Source: Lineus longissimus (Eukaryota > Nemertea > Pilidiophora > Heteronemertea > Lineidae). From it: a stretch of DNA of 64,000 nucleotides. The DNA lies in NCBI RefSeq assembly GCF_910592395.1, contig NC_088320.1, forward strand, positions 14,818,501 to 14,882,500, written 5' to 3'. Positions 42,675 to 51,763 of this stretch are shown piece by piece. Below the pieces are notes generated by a model. That model made no database searches. It saw only the letters and a program-made list of their open reading frames with translations, and had not been told where the DNA came from. Positions within the stretch are counted from its first letter, which is position 1. Each line of letters begins with the position of its first letter. Made by a program: the position numbers and the translations under genes.

Positions 42675-43455
42675 CCATTAACTGCACTTGCCTCAACAAC
42701 ACTTATTACTTTAGGTCATTGTCATGAGGAATCATCTATGACTGCATCGAGTATGACTGCATCAAATATGAATAAACCAAATATGACTGTCTCTGAATGT
42801 GACAAATCAATAGATGAAAGTCTAGATATCACAGGTAGTGATGATAAAGAAGACTAAATTAACATGGTTATGAGAACATAGTTCGAATTAAATTCGGCCA
42901 AGATAAATGGAACTTGAAACTGTAACTGATACTACTAAAGTTTCAGTGTCTAAGAAACCTCGATCAGAGAAACAATTAGCATGGTCTAGAGAACTGGGTA
43001 GAAGATCTAAGGAATTTAAGAGGATAAAAAAGGATAAGACGACATTTAAAGTACAGGACTCCTCACCAAACAACAGAGTTGTGGAAAAGGAGGAAGAAGA
43101 ATTAGAGGAAGAAGAACCACAATCTCAAAATACTGATGTATCACTGCGTGAATCTAGTAGTAATACTTATGTCTATGTACTAGGTTTAGGTGCCGTTATT
43201 TTAGCAACATTCATTATGTTTAAGAAACTTCCTAAAAAAGTAAGTAAAGAGCAGCGATCAGGCTTGAATCAAACTTTTTTCTCTGGACGTAGTCCGAATG
43301 AAGCAGTCATGAAGGGATCAATTAACCCTCTTGTTAAACCTGTAGTTAAAGAGAAGAAATGTACTATTCCTTTAATGGAATGATCTCATCAGGTGGTCAA
43401 GCTTTGCTCTCTGGACCTTGTCTCAGTCAGACTTCGTCTTGAGAGCAAAGCTCGA
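42078..43455. repeat. Twin-hairpin repeats: 42078-42100, 42285-42317, 43280-43298, 43396-43455
   Basis: 42285-42317 is a complete copy. 42078-42100 and 43280-43298 are decayed halves. 43396-43455 is two copies in opposite orientation forming the C-terminus of the penton-like paralogue. Confidence 0.8.
42907..43383 (+). CDS. Polinton single-pass membrane protein (158 aa)
   Basis: Basic N-terminus, Glu-rich stretch (about residues 60-72), one membrane helix (YVYVLGLGAVILATFIMF, about 91-108), then a basic C-terminal tail. The tail contains a decayed repeat peptide (FFSGRSPN, encoded at 43280-43298). The copy at 1-173 carries an extra 10-residue repeat insertion near residue 11. No family recognised. 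Confidence 0.72.
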   Translation: MELETVTDTTKVSVSKKPRSEKQLAWSRELGRRSKEFKRIKKDKTTFKVQDSSPNNRVVEKEEEELEEEEPQSQNTDVSLRESSSNTYVYVLGLGAVILATFIMFKKLPKKVSKEQRSGLNQTFFSGRSPNEAVMKGSINPLVKPVVKEKKCTIPLME

Positions 43456-44377
43456 TTCTTAACTCTAAAGAAACCTCTGTTCCTCTGAAATTAACTAGCT
43501 TACCATTCTCATCAGTGATTTCGAATTTTATGTGATTAGTACACTTATTTATCGTTTTCTTACAATTCGGTTCGTATCGCTGCATTTTTATTTGGTCACC
43601 ATCTTCTACAGGTATGGTGCAGAAAATGTTAGATGGTTTATTGTTGTAGAGGGTATTAGCTTTGTCAACCAAATTAGCTTGCAGGAATAGATATTTCCTG
43701 TAAAAGTTGAGTGGTCTTGTGGAGTAGTATTTTCCTTTCTTGGTGAATTTAGTTTGCTTAAAGCCAAACCACTCATTCACCACTGTGAGCTGTTTTTCTA
43801 TCACCTCTCTTATGGTTTTGCTTATTTGAAAACCTTCTGTGTTTCTCTCAATCTTGATTTTTTCATTTTTATCTAACTTGTCTACTTTCAGAGGGTACTC
43901 TTTATCCTCTGTAAGTTCAAGTGTTATGTAATTATTGTTATCACAGTAAATTTTCACATGGCTTATTCCAATTTCTTTTATGTATTTTTGCCATACCTCA
44001 CAAAACTCACTTAAACTAAAATGTCGAGAGTATGGAAATGTGTATTGAGTAATGGTGTCTTTAGTTGTGGTAGAATCATTTTCCAAATGCCGTTCGCAAA
44101 TTTTCATGACTTCCTTTTCAAGTGTATCTGTTTCAAGTCCAGGAGCAAATAATGTCCTACACCATAATTGTTTATCTAAGGGCTCATGTGTTGTAATTCT
44201 GGTTATTTCGACTAGAAATGAGAAAATCCTTACTCCCTCTGGTAGAAAATCACCTGTCCACCATGAATTGTAAAAGGTTATCGATTTCAAAGTAATGGAT
44301 TTTATGTCTAATTGGTCTGTTAAGTAGTACTCAAATTTGGCTTCATTACATTCTTGTTCATTGATTATGAAGTCCAT
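43427..44377 (-). CDS. Penton-like minor capsid protein paralogue (316 aa)
   Basis: The C-terminal about 70 residues (NHIKFEITDENGKLVNFRG..VSLELRIE) match the closing strands of the 255-aa minor capsid protein at 52829-53596 (LNIRLTDEKGEIIDLNG). That pattern is typical of Polinton penton-like jelly-roll proteins. The first about 60 residues (ITLKSITFYNSWW) also fit the family. The middle is longer and diverged. The C-terminal ELCSQDEV is encoded by a twin-hairpin repeat (43396-43455). It lies divergently to PolB. A host-attachment or vertex role is inference. Confidence 0.65.
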   Translation of the reverse strand: MDFIINEQECNEAKFEYYLTDQLDIKSITLKSITFYNSWWTGDFLPEGVRIFSFLVEITRITTHEPLDKQLWCRTLFAPGLETDTLEKEVMKICERHLENDSTTTKDTITQYTFPYSRHFSLSEFCEVWQKYIKEIGISHVKIYCDNNNYITLELTEDKEYPLKVDKLDKNEKIKIERNTEGFQISKTIREVIEKQLTVVNEWFGFKQTKFTKKGKYYSTRPLNFYRKYLFLQANLVDKANTLYNNKPSNIFCTIPVEDGDQIKMQRYEPNCKKTINKCTNHIKFEITDENGKLVNFRGTEVSLELRIELCSQDEV

Positions 44378-44433
44378 TTCTATTTAATTCAAGATATTTA
44401 TTGAATTTAATAAATTTTAATCTAATAAATAGA

Positions 44434-47400
44434 ATGACTGATAAGAATCAGAAAATACTTTGCACTACATGTGACAAGTACATATCCTACAATAATATGG
44501 CTATTCACAGGAGAACCAAAGGTCACTTAAGTAAATTAAATCCGGATTATGTGCCTCTTGCTCAACCCCGAGCCCCATCACTGATCCCTAAAACTATGGA
44601 TAAGAAACTTGCATTTGAGGAAAATGAGCTAGATGGCATAAAGAAAGTGAGTGGAATAGAAATAGTAAAACAATTTGGCAAGCCTGTAGTCACCATTAGT
44701 TTGAAGATTGACAGAGAAGCTAAACAAGTGTATGAATACAGAGATAAATTAGAGGAGGTATTATTTCAACTCAATGATTACCATCACAAAATTAGCATAT
44801 CAGTATTTGCTCAGTTTGATCGTCAGGGTGAAAGTGTAACACACCCCATACAGTCTCCAATGGAAAGCATAATTTCAAGGAACCAGGCAATTTATGCCAT
44901 AACCAACCAGTTAAACTACATTAAGACACAGATTGAGGAAAGGTACTTTCAAGGTTCTGGACTTACTTTAAATAAAATAGAGTCTTGTAACATGACCATC
45001 TGTTCTTACAAGAGGTGTAAAGGTGGTCATTACACTAAATTACCATTTAAAACAAAAGCAGTAATAAATGTGGAATCAAATGACAATAAATGTTTTCTCT
45101 GGTCTTTATTGGCCGCTAAATATCTGAAAGAAAATCCAGAGACGGACTTTGTCCTGAGAGCAGAGCTCGAGAGTACATTCAATATCACTACCGATATCAA
45201 AATCAAATCATTTCCTGTATGTATTCAAAAGGATATCCCTAAGATAGAGAGTGATAATAATCTCAAGATTAATGTGTTCAAGTTAGAGAACGAATGGGCT
45301 AAGAGCACCTGTGAGGCAAAACTAGAACCTCTCTACCTGTCCAAGAATTATGATGATGATGATGTCATCGATCTGTTGTATTTCAAGGACCATTTCATGT
45401 ACATAAGAGACATCAATCTTTTCTTCAGGACACTAGCTCATAGAGTTTATCTTTGCAGGAGATGCATGAATTACTTTTACAGGAAGTCAACACTAGATAA
45501 ACATAAAAAGAAATGTGGAGAACACGATTACTGTAAGATTACTTTGCCTCCACCTAACAGTAAATGGTCACAAATTAAATTTGAAAAACACTCATTCAAA
45601 AATAGAGTTCCGTTTGTGATCTATGCTGATTTCGAAGCGATAAGCGAACATTGTTCTTCTGCCGAAGGCAACATACCAGTAGTATCAGTAGAGCCACCTA
45701 TGATGAAAGAACCGAGTTCAAAAAAACTTTTTAAACAAAATGCATCAGCTGTTGGTGTTTATGTTCACTCAGACTACACACACCTTTACAGTAGCCAGTA
45801 TGTGTCTCACAGGGGTGCTGATGTTGTAGATGTGTTCTGTAATTGGTTAATCAGGATGGAAGAACAATTCTCTAATTTATTGAGCTGTAACTTTCCTCTA
45901 ACAATGACAGATGAAGACTGGCATAAATATCAATTAGAAACACATTGTTACTATTGTAATCAACCTTTGGGATATGACAAGGTCAAGGATCATGATCACT
46001 ACTGTGGTAGATATCGAGGTGCTGCTCACAACTCGTGTAATTTGAATGAAAAGAAAGCTATGTTTGTTCCAGTGTTTTTTCACAATCTCAGTAATTACGA
46101 TTCTCACTTATTTATTAAAGAATTAATGAATAAGCTACCGAAGTACAAGAAACTGAAAATACTTGCCAAAACATCAGAGGAATACATTTCATTTCAGTTC
46201 GGTTGTTTCAGGTTTTTGGACTCGTACAGATTCCTGCAGTCCAGTTTAGACAACATAACCAAATCAATGTTGGATGATGATTTTAAAATCACCAGACAGC
46301 TGTTCCCAAATACCACTGACTTTAAGCTATTGAGGAAGAAGGGTTCAGTACCTTACTCTTTTTACACATCACATGAAAGCTACAATGTTACTTACCTAGA
46401 AAAGTCTATGTTTTTTGACGAATTGAAAAATGAAATGGCACCTGATTCTGCCTATGATGAGGCTAAGGTAATATGGGATCATTTCAAGATCAGGAATCAC
46501 GGTGAGTTCATTGACCTCTACCTCAAAACTGATGTGATCCTTTTAGCTGATTTATTTGAGAAATTCAGGGATGTCAATTTGAACTACTTTCAGATAGATC
46601 CCTGTCACTGTTACTCGGCACCAGGCCTAACCTGGCAAGCTGGTTTGAAGTACACAGGAATAAACCTAGAACTACTGACTGATACCAACATTTTACTTAC
46701 TTTTGAGAAAGCAATACGAGGTGGAATTTCGGGTGTTATGGGAACAAGACATGTCAAGGCAGATGAACACCACAAACTACTCTACATAGACGCAAATAAT
46801 CTCTACGGCTGGTCCATGATGGAACCTCAACCCTATGGTAGTTTTGAAATGATAGATATTGATCCACTCGAGCTATGCTCTCAGGACAAGGTTCGACTTA
46901 ACATGAATGTTATCAGTAAAGAGCAGATTATGGCAATTCCAAGTGATAGTGAAGTAGGCTACTTCTTAGAGGTTGATTTGGAGTATCCAGGAAATATTAA
47001 ATTTAAGTCAAGGAACTTTCCATTCTGTCCCGAATCTCTCTTTATTGAAGATGATGAATTAAGTCCTTACCAGAGAGAGTTACTGGGTGATGATAAAAGA
47101 TCAAATGTAGAGAAACTAATACTAACACAAAAGGATAAAACTAATTACATAGTGCATTACAGAATGCTACAATTTTACCTAAAGCACGGAATGGTACTTA
47201 AGAGGGTTCATTCAGTGATAAGCTTTAAACAATCAAAGTGGTTAGCACCATACATTGATTTTAACACTAAAAGACGTATGGATTCTAAGACTGATTTTGA
47301 GAAAGACTATTTTAAACTGATGAACAATGCGTTCTATGGAAAAACTTGTGAGAATGTAAGGAACAGGGTTGAAATTGAATTTGTATCGGACGGGGAGAGA

Positions 47401-48120
47401 GCCAGGAATTTAATGGCCAATCCCAGGTTTTCATCGATATGCGTATTTGACGAACATAATGCTGCTATTAGCATGAGGAAAACATCAATGAAATTCAACA
47501 AACCAATCTACATAGGAGCTTCAGTACTTGAATTGTCTAAATTATTAATGTATGAATTCTATTATGAAGTTCTTCAACCGTACTTTGGTGAGAAAAATAT
47601 TGAACTGCTGTATCTAGATACAGATTCCTTTGTACTTAACATTAATACTGATGACTTAACTAAAGACTTAAAGGAGTTGAGACACTATTTTGACTTCAGT
47701 AATTATCCAAAAGATCATCCACTCTATGATACCAGTAAGAAGAAGGTACCAGGCTACTTTAAGGATGAGCTAGGAGGAGTAGAGATGACTGAATTCATTG
47801 CCCTGAGAAGTAAGATGTACGCTTACAGGACCAAGACTATGTCTGGAGAGCAAGGCTCGACTGGGACTACGTCCCGAGAACAGAGTTTGACAAAAGATTA
47901 CGATTCTAAGAAATTGAAGGGTATTGCCAAGAATGTAGTAAGGAGAAATATCTCATTTGATGACTATGTTGATTGTCTTGAAAAGAGTAGGTCATTTTAC
48001 CACAAGATGAGACACTTAAGATCAGATAAACACCAAATCTATTTGGAAGAAGTTAACAAAAAAAGCCTCAGTCCTTTTGATGACAAGAGGTTCATACTTG
48101 AAGATGGAATAAGCACCTAA
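44434..48120 (+). CDS. PolB: Protein-primed family B DNA polymerase (1228 aa)
   Basis: Start set at the ATG at 44434; the frame is open a few codons upstream but without another ATG. A C2H2 finger lies at the N-terminus (C10, C13, H25, H31), and a second finger at YLCRRCMNYFYRKSTLDKH. Exonuclease motif I is D399-F-E401 and motif II is HNLSNYD (550-556). Between them is an endonuclease VII-like Cys/His cluster (C505, C508, KDHDHYCGRYRGAAH). Polymerase motif A is IDANNLYGWS (D786), motif B is KLMNNAFYG (961-969), motif C is YLDTDS (1060-1065). It replicates the element's linear DNA with a terminal protein primer. Three twin-hairpin repeat insertions lie inside (45143, 46866, 47841), none hitting a catalytic motif. 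Confidence 0.95.
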   Translation: MTDKNQKILCTTCDKYISYNNMAIHRRTKGHLSKLNPDYVPLAQPRAPSLIPKTMDKKLAFEENELDGIKKVSGIEIVKQFGKPVVTISLKIDREAKQVYEYRDKLEEVLFQLNDYHHKISISVFAQFDRQGESVTHPIQSPMESIISRNQAIYAITNQLNYIKTQIEERYFQGSGLTLNKIESCNMTICSYKRCKGGHYTKLPFKTKAVINVESNDNKCFLWSLLAAKYLKENPETDFVLRAELESTFNITTDIKIKSFPVCIQKDIPKIESDNNLKINVFKLENEWAKSTCEAKLEPLYLSKNYDDDDVIDLLYFKDHFMYIRDINLFFRTLAHRVYLCRRCMNYFYRKSTLDKHKKKCGEHDYCKITLPPPNSKWSQIKFEKHSFKNRVPFVIYADFEAISEHCSSAEGNIPVVSVEPPMMKEPSSKKLFKQNASAVGVYVHSDYTHLYSSQYVSHRGADVVDVFCNWLIRMEEQFSNLLSCNFPLTMTDEDWHKYQLETHCYYCNQPLGYDKVKDHDHYCGRYRGAAHNSCNLNEKKAMFVPVFFHNLSNYDSHLFIKELMNKLPKYKKLKILAKTSEEYISFQFGCFRFLDSYRFLQSSLDNITKSMLDDDFKITRQLFPNTTDFKLLRKKGSVPYSFYTSHESYNVTYLEKSMFFDELKNEMAPDSAYDEAKVIWDHFKIRNHGEFIDLYLKTDVILLADLFEKFRDVNLNYFQIDPCHCYSAPGLTWQAGLKYTGINLELLTDTNILLTFEKAIRGGISGVMGTRHVKADEHHKLLYIDANNLYGWSMMEPQPYGSFEMIDIDPLELCSQDKVRLNMNVISKEQIMAIPSDSEVGYFLEVDLEYPGNIKFKSRNFPFCPESLFIEDDELSPYQRELLGDDKRSNVEKLILTQKDKTNYIVHYRMLQFYLKHGMVLKRVHSVISFKQSKWLAPYIDFNTKRRMDSKTDFEKDYFKLMNNAFYGKTCENVRNRVEIEFVSDGERARNLMANPRFSSICVFDEHNAAISMRKTSMKFNKPIYIGASVLELSKLLMYEFYYEVLQPYFGEKNIELLYLDTDSFVLNINTDDLTKDLKELRHYFDFSNYPKDHPLYDTSKKKVPGYFKDELGGVEMTEFIALRSKMYAYRTKTMSGEQGSTGTTSREQSLTKDYDSKKLKGIAKNVVRRNISFDDYVDCLEKSRSFYHKMRHLRSDKHQIYLEEVNKKSLSPFDDKRFILEDGIST
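45143..47892. repeat. Twin-hairpin repeats inside PolB: 45143-45172, 46866-46898, 47841-47892
   Basis: Three insertions in three different frames: read as TDFVLRAELE, LELCSQDKVRL and GTTSREQSL. In the third, the TGA of the consensus is CGA, keeping the frame open. Each sits between, not within, catalytic motifs. Confidence 0.88.
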
Positions 48121-48368
48121 CCATTTGGAATGTATTATGAAGGCTACATAGATTACAGCGATTCAAACTTCGCTTGAGTACGACTACGTCCAGAGAACAA
48201 AGTTCGATTAGGACTTCGTCCTGAGAGCATAGCTAGATTAAACTAATGAATAGGGTGGTGCTGATGGTAGTGTTACTTGGTGAAATTCATCCCTAACACC
48301 GAAGTCATGATAATAGTGATAGTGATACACCACATTAGGATTAGGACGTAGTCCGGGTCCTGTTTGAT
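48121..48368. other. PolB 3' region with twin-hairpin repeats (48178-48239, 48341-48356)
   Basis: Convergent spacer between PolB and the next minus-strand gene. Holds two or three repeat copies; one is of the GAAC-AAA-GTTC subtype (near 48194). No reading frame of note. Confidence 0.75.
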
Positions 48369-48971
48369 TTACTGAACTTTTAGTTTTTCTAGCATCTCTG
48401 TCTGTGCTAGTTTTTTTCCTTCTTCTAAAAAAGTCTTCTTTAAAGACTCTACATCAACAGCTGAACTTGCCTCCCTTTGTTTTTTCCTAATGGCATTTTT
48501 CATCGAAATGTATTTCTCCTTCTCCTTGAGAATCAAAGTAAACTCATCTGTAGATATGTGAGAATCGGTTAAGGCTTTACTAACCAAATCATTGATTGTG
48601 TTCAGTTTTGAAATTGCCAACATTCTGATATTCTCATGCTTTTCAATTTTCTTAAGAATATTCTTTTTCTCCCAGCCTAAGGCTGATGAAATAATGGCAC
48701 TACCTATTGTTACGCCACCCAAAGCTAAGCCTATCGGTGCCGTGATGACACCAGCTAGAGCGGAAACACCAACAGATCCGGCTGCAACGCTGGCAAAATT
48801 AAGGAAATGGCTAATGCCAGTAATTACGCTAAATGCTTTTTTGTACTTTGAAAATATCTTTCTTCTAAATTCAATCTCGCTTTCTAAGAAACTCTTAACC
48901 TCACATATTTGTTGTAGTCTGAAAGCCTGAGGGTTACTTTCTGTATGCTTTTCAGACCTTTCATAGTTCAA
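48369..48971 (-). CDS. Polinton hydrophobic-core protein (200 aa)
   Basis: Two helical, charged arms flank a Gly/Ala-rich hydrophobic region of about 45 residues (SVAAGSVGVSALAGVITAPI and onward), which could insert into a membrane as a hairpin. The C-terminal arm (LNTINDLVSKALTDSHIS) resembles hypothetical proteins I recall from other animal Polintons. Overall layout resembles membrane-lytic or holin-like proteins, but that is inference. Confidence 0.65.
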   Translation of the reverse strand: MNYERSEKHTESNPQAFRLQQICEVKSFLESEIEFRRKIFSKYKKAFSVITGISHFLNFASVAAGSVGVSALAGVITAPIGLALGGVTIGSAIISSALGWEKKNILKKIEKHENIRMLAISKLNTINDLVSKALTDSHISTDEFTLILKEKEKYISMKNAIRKKQREASSAVDVESLKKTFLEEGKKLAQTEMLEKLKVQ

Positions 48972-49034
48972 ATGACTTTCAGAGATTAAATTACTTAGTA
49001 ATCTGGATAAACCTTATTGTCTCCATCCATTTAA

Positions 49035-49304
49035 TTAGTGGGAATAACTAGAATCAGTTGTTCTGTCATTTCTAGTGTTTAGTGTTGATCCTACAGACAC
49101 TACAGGTTTTTGAAGTACATTAAATTTTAAAGGTTTTTCTGACCCAACAGGTTTTTCTGTCCCAGCAGGCACAGCAGGTTTTAAAGGTTTTTCGGGACCA
49201 GGCTCCAACTTTGACTCTACTTCTGCCTCTAATTCTCTATGAAATCGTTCTAATCTTTCTTTCCAATTACGTGGTCGTTTTGTGTAACCCCAAGTTCTAT
49301 TCAT
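49035..49304 (-). CDS. Small basic Polinton protein (89 aa)
   Basis: N-terminus is Arg/Lys/Trp-rich (WGYTKRPRNWKERL); the rest is Pro/Lys/Glu-rich with repeats of the EKPLK type. No family recognised. It lies between two genes on the same strand with short gaps, which supports it being real. Confidence 0.5.
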   Translation of the reverse strand: MNRTWGYTKRPRNWKERLERFHRELEAEVESKLEPGPEKPLKPAVPAGTEKPVGSEKPLKFNVLQKPVVSVGSTLNTRNDRTTDSSYSH

Positions 49305-49323
49305 TTAATTAAGTAAAATAAAA

Positions 49324-50562
49324 TCAATTCACTGCAAAGAGTAAATTTCTTTCAAGTCTATTATTCAACTTAATCATCTCGTTTATGATTTCTGTCTGAC
49401 TACATATGTTAATGTTCTGGTTCATTCTCATGTTATTATTTAAATTCGATAATCTATCAAGCAGAATCATATTTTCATCACGAAGATAATCCCCGAAATG
49501 CTGCGATATCACTATTTTCCAATTTGGTATTACATCCTGGTCTCGAAAGACAAACCAGTTTTCACTTCTCATTTTTACCATGAAATCCATTGACCTATCC
49601 AATTGATCCTTAAATAGTGTGTAGTCTACTTTAGCACTCTTCTGTCTGTTTTGTGTTTTAGACATTGGTCTAATGTTAAACCAAGCAAAGCACAGTTCAG
49701 GTTTATCTTTGAATTGCTTGATTGGTAAGACATGATCCAACTCTTCTTCTACTATTCGAACTCTGTTCTCGGGACTTTGTCCTATTGTAGATAGACTCCT
49801 CTGGTACTCTAACCACTGTGAGAAGAAACTGTCTGTACATCCTAGATTGAATGATGAATTACCGGTCGAACTTTGTTCTCTGGACCTTGTCCTAGTCGGA
49901 CTTCGTCCTGAGAGCATAGCTCGAGTACACTCTCCCTTAGAAATGCGGTTTAGACCAACTCTAATTTTGTGTCTGTCTCTATTACCATTTTGGTCAAGGT
50001 AATCCTTTTTGTAATATGAATTAAAACATGATCTGCAGTTACCTCTATTTCCGTCTTTACCAAATTCACCATCACTTAGTAATTTATTTTCATAACATTT
50101 ATTACATCCCTTGATTTTACTTGAACCACATTCTTTACAGTAATCAAGTAGTTTATTACGCCTGTTCTTTTCAAAATTAATTTCAGGTTTCTTTTCACAG
50201 CACTTAACACAATATATTGTAGGTTGATTTTCCATGTTTTGATTCATCATATTATTCTGATTTATCATATTTTGATTTTCCATGTTTTTATTCATAATAT
50301 TATTCTGATTTATCATATTTTGATTTTCCATGTTTTGATTTAAGATAAACTGATTTATCATATTTTGATTTAACATAATCTGATTTATCATATTTTGATT
50401 TAACATATTATTTTGATGCAAATAATACAAAAACTTCTGAATATTTTGATTCATCATATTATCATGATTCATCATATTATTCTGATTCATCATATCATTT
50501 TGATTCATCATACCATTTTGATTCATCATATCATTCTGATTATCAAATATTGCTCCATCCAT
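49324..50562 (-). CDS. HNH endonuclease-like protein with Met/Asn repeat (412 aa)
   Basis: Residues about 10-122 are an irregular repeat of MMNQN/NMINQ units, obvious in DNA as repeated ATCATATT blocks. Two CxxC zinc-knuckle pairs follow (CVKC...YCKEC and CNKC...CRSC), of the kind that precede HNH domains. The C-terminal half contains LDHVLPIKQF...CFAWFNIRPMSKTQNRQK, a good fit to DHxxP...CFxWxNLxPL...N.xK HNH nucleases. Two blocks of twin-hairpin repeats (49756-49783, 49865-49926) separate the knuckles from the nuclease part. A role in element replication, packaging or homing is possible. Confidence 0.75.
   Translation of the reverse strand: MDGAIFDNQNDMMNQNGMMNQNDMMNQNNMMNHDNMMNQNIQKFLYYLHQNNMLNQNMINQIMLNQNMINQFILNQNMENQNMINQNNIMNKNMENQNMINQNNMMNQNMENQPTIYCVKCCEKKPEINFEKNRRNKLLDYCKECGSSKIKGCNKCYENKLLSDGEFGKDGNRGNCRSCFNSYYKKDYLDQNGNRDRHKIRVGLNRISKGECTRAMLSGRSPTRTRSREQSSTGNSSFNLGCTDSFFSQWLEYQRSLSTIGQSPENRVRIVEEELDHVLPIKQFKDKPELCFAWFNIRPMSKTQNRQKSAKVDYTLFKDQLDRSMDFMVKMRSENWFVFRDQDVIPNWKIVISQHFGDYLRDENMILLDRLSNLNNNMRMNQNINICSQTEIINEMIKLNNRLERNLLFAVN
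49756..49926. repeat. Twin-hairpin repeats in HNH gene: 49756-49783, 49865-49926
   Basis: The second block holds a GAACTTTGTTC subtype copy next to a standard copy in opposite orientation. Confidence 0.85.
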
Positions 50563-50650
50563 TTCTTTCTTTATTTAGTAGGACATTTTTTTTTTAAATT
50601 ACGTTTTTCGAACTTGTTCTTGTGACTTAAGTCACTTTAGAGACTTTATT

Positions 50651-51760
50651 TCATTTCAATGATTTGATATCAGAAACTGGTAACCATTCATTGAACTTAT
50701 CACTGTAACCCTTCCACTTCACTAATCCGTATTTCTTGCCTTTACTGGTCTTGTACCTTAGGATTTTCTCGATCTTGTACTCTAGCTGGTCAGGATTAGG
50801 AACATAGCTCAATTCCTCTTCATAGAAATATCCTTGAATTTCTTCTTTGTGGTAATCCTCAAGCTGGTAGACGATAGGGTGAGTAAATATGATCTGTTTG
50901 ATTTGGAACACCTCCTCAGTGTAGTTGGGCATGTAACCTTTACCGAAAATGGACTTGTACTTTGAAATTCTTACACTGTCACCTACTTTGTACTTTGGAT
51001 CACCAAATGTCTCTTTGAGGTGAAGACCGTAAAGATTGTACCACACTGTTCCTTCGTTTTCCATCTTTCTGGCGTCTACAGGTTTCATACCTATTGATGA
51101 GTGAAATGTGTTATTGTAGCCGCTGACCAGGTCATCCAGAACGTCAATCCACTTGTCAGTCTCCTTAGCGGTGAAATAACGCCACATTTTTTCTTTAAGG
51201 GTTCTATTGAATCTCTCTACTACTGCTGCCTTCTTATCAGATTTTGTGGAGAACCATTCTATGTCATTTTCTGTTAAGAGTTCCTTGAAGTGTTTGTTGT
51301 AAAATTCTTTACCGTCATCAAACTGGATTTTCGTTGGTTTTGCTTCCTCAAATATCACTTTAAATGCATCTCTGATTTCTTCTCCCCTCTTACTCTTAAC
51401 TGCTAGAGCCCAAGAAAAACGACTAAATAGATCTATGACTGTTAAAATGAATCTGAAACCCTTATTCTGTTTCTCAAATTTTTGCATGTCAACCAGATCT
51501 GCTTGCCATTGTTGATCGATGTACGATACCATTGTCTTCCTGAAGGTGAATTTCTTAATGGCCGGTTTGTGTAGTTGGTGAGTTGGTAGTGTTTCTAGAA
51601 ATTCTTTCACTTCTTTTTTTTTAATAAGTTTTCCTGAGCGGGACTTTGTCCCTAACAACGAAGTTGTGCTCTGCTCTCGTGACGAAGTCATATCTTCCTT
51701 GACCTGTTTCCAGATTTTACTCAAAGAACTGTAAGCCTGTAAGTTATTTACGAGCCACAC
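50651..51760 (-). CDS. INT: Polinton integrase (RVE family) with C-terminal chromodomain, N-terminus incomplete
   Basis: DDE core: QADLVD (D88), QFDDGKEF (D148), VVERFNRTLKEK (E182). An SH3-like DNA-binding part follows, then a chromodomain (EYKIEKILRYK...KYGLVKWKGYSDKFNEWLP, about 327-365), which in other elements binds histone marks and can steer insertion. The frame has no ATG at its 5' end: it opens at a GTG at 51758-51760, with an in-frame stop further upstream. Residues about 23-43 come from a twin-hairpin repeat block (51636-51690) just before the core. The first strands of the N-terminal zinc domain seem to be missing, so the gene may be truncated or spliced. Confidence 0.9.
   Translation of the reverse strand: MWLVNNLQAYSSLSKIWKQVKEDMTSSREQSTTSLLGTKSRSGKLIKKKEVKEFLETLPTHQLHKPAIKKFTFRKTMVSYIDQQWQADLVDMQKFEKQNKGFRFILTVIDLFSRFSWALAVKSKRGEEIRDAFKVIFEEAKPTKIQFDDGKEFYNKHFKELLTENDIEWFSTKSDKKAAVVERFNRTLKEKMWRYFTAKETDKWIDVLDDLVSGYNNTFHSSIGMKPVDARKMENEGTVWYNLYGLHLKETFGDPKYKVGDSVRISKYKSIFGKGYMPNYTEEVFQIKQIIFTHPIVYQLEDYHKEEIQGYFYEEELSYVPNPDQLEYKIEKILRYKTSKGKKYGLVKWKGYSDKFNEWLPVSDIKSLK
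51636..51690. repeat. Twin-hairpin repeats in integrase gene
   Basis: Two partly decayed copies (GGGACTTTGTCCC; then AACGAAGTT and GACGAAGTC) just before the DDE core. Confidence 0.75.
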
Positions 51761-51763
51761 AAT

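Noticed and set aside
50651-51760. Integrase as evidence for an LTR retrotransposon
   Set aside because: No reverse transcriptase, RNase H or LTRs; PolB, packaging ATPase, capsid genes and a 6-bp duplication identify a Polinton.
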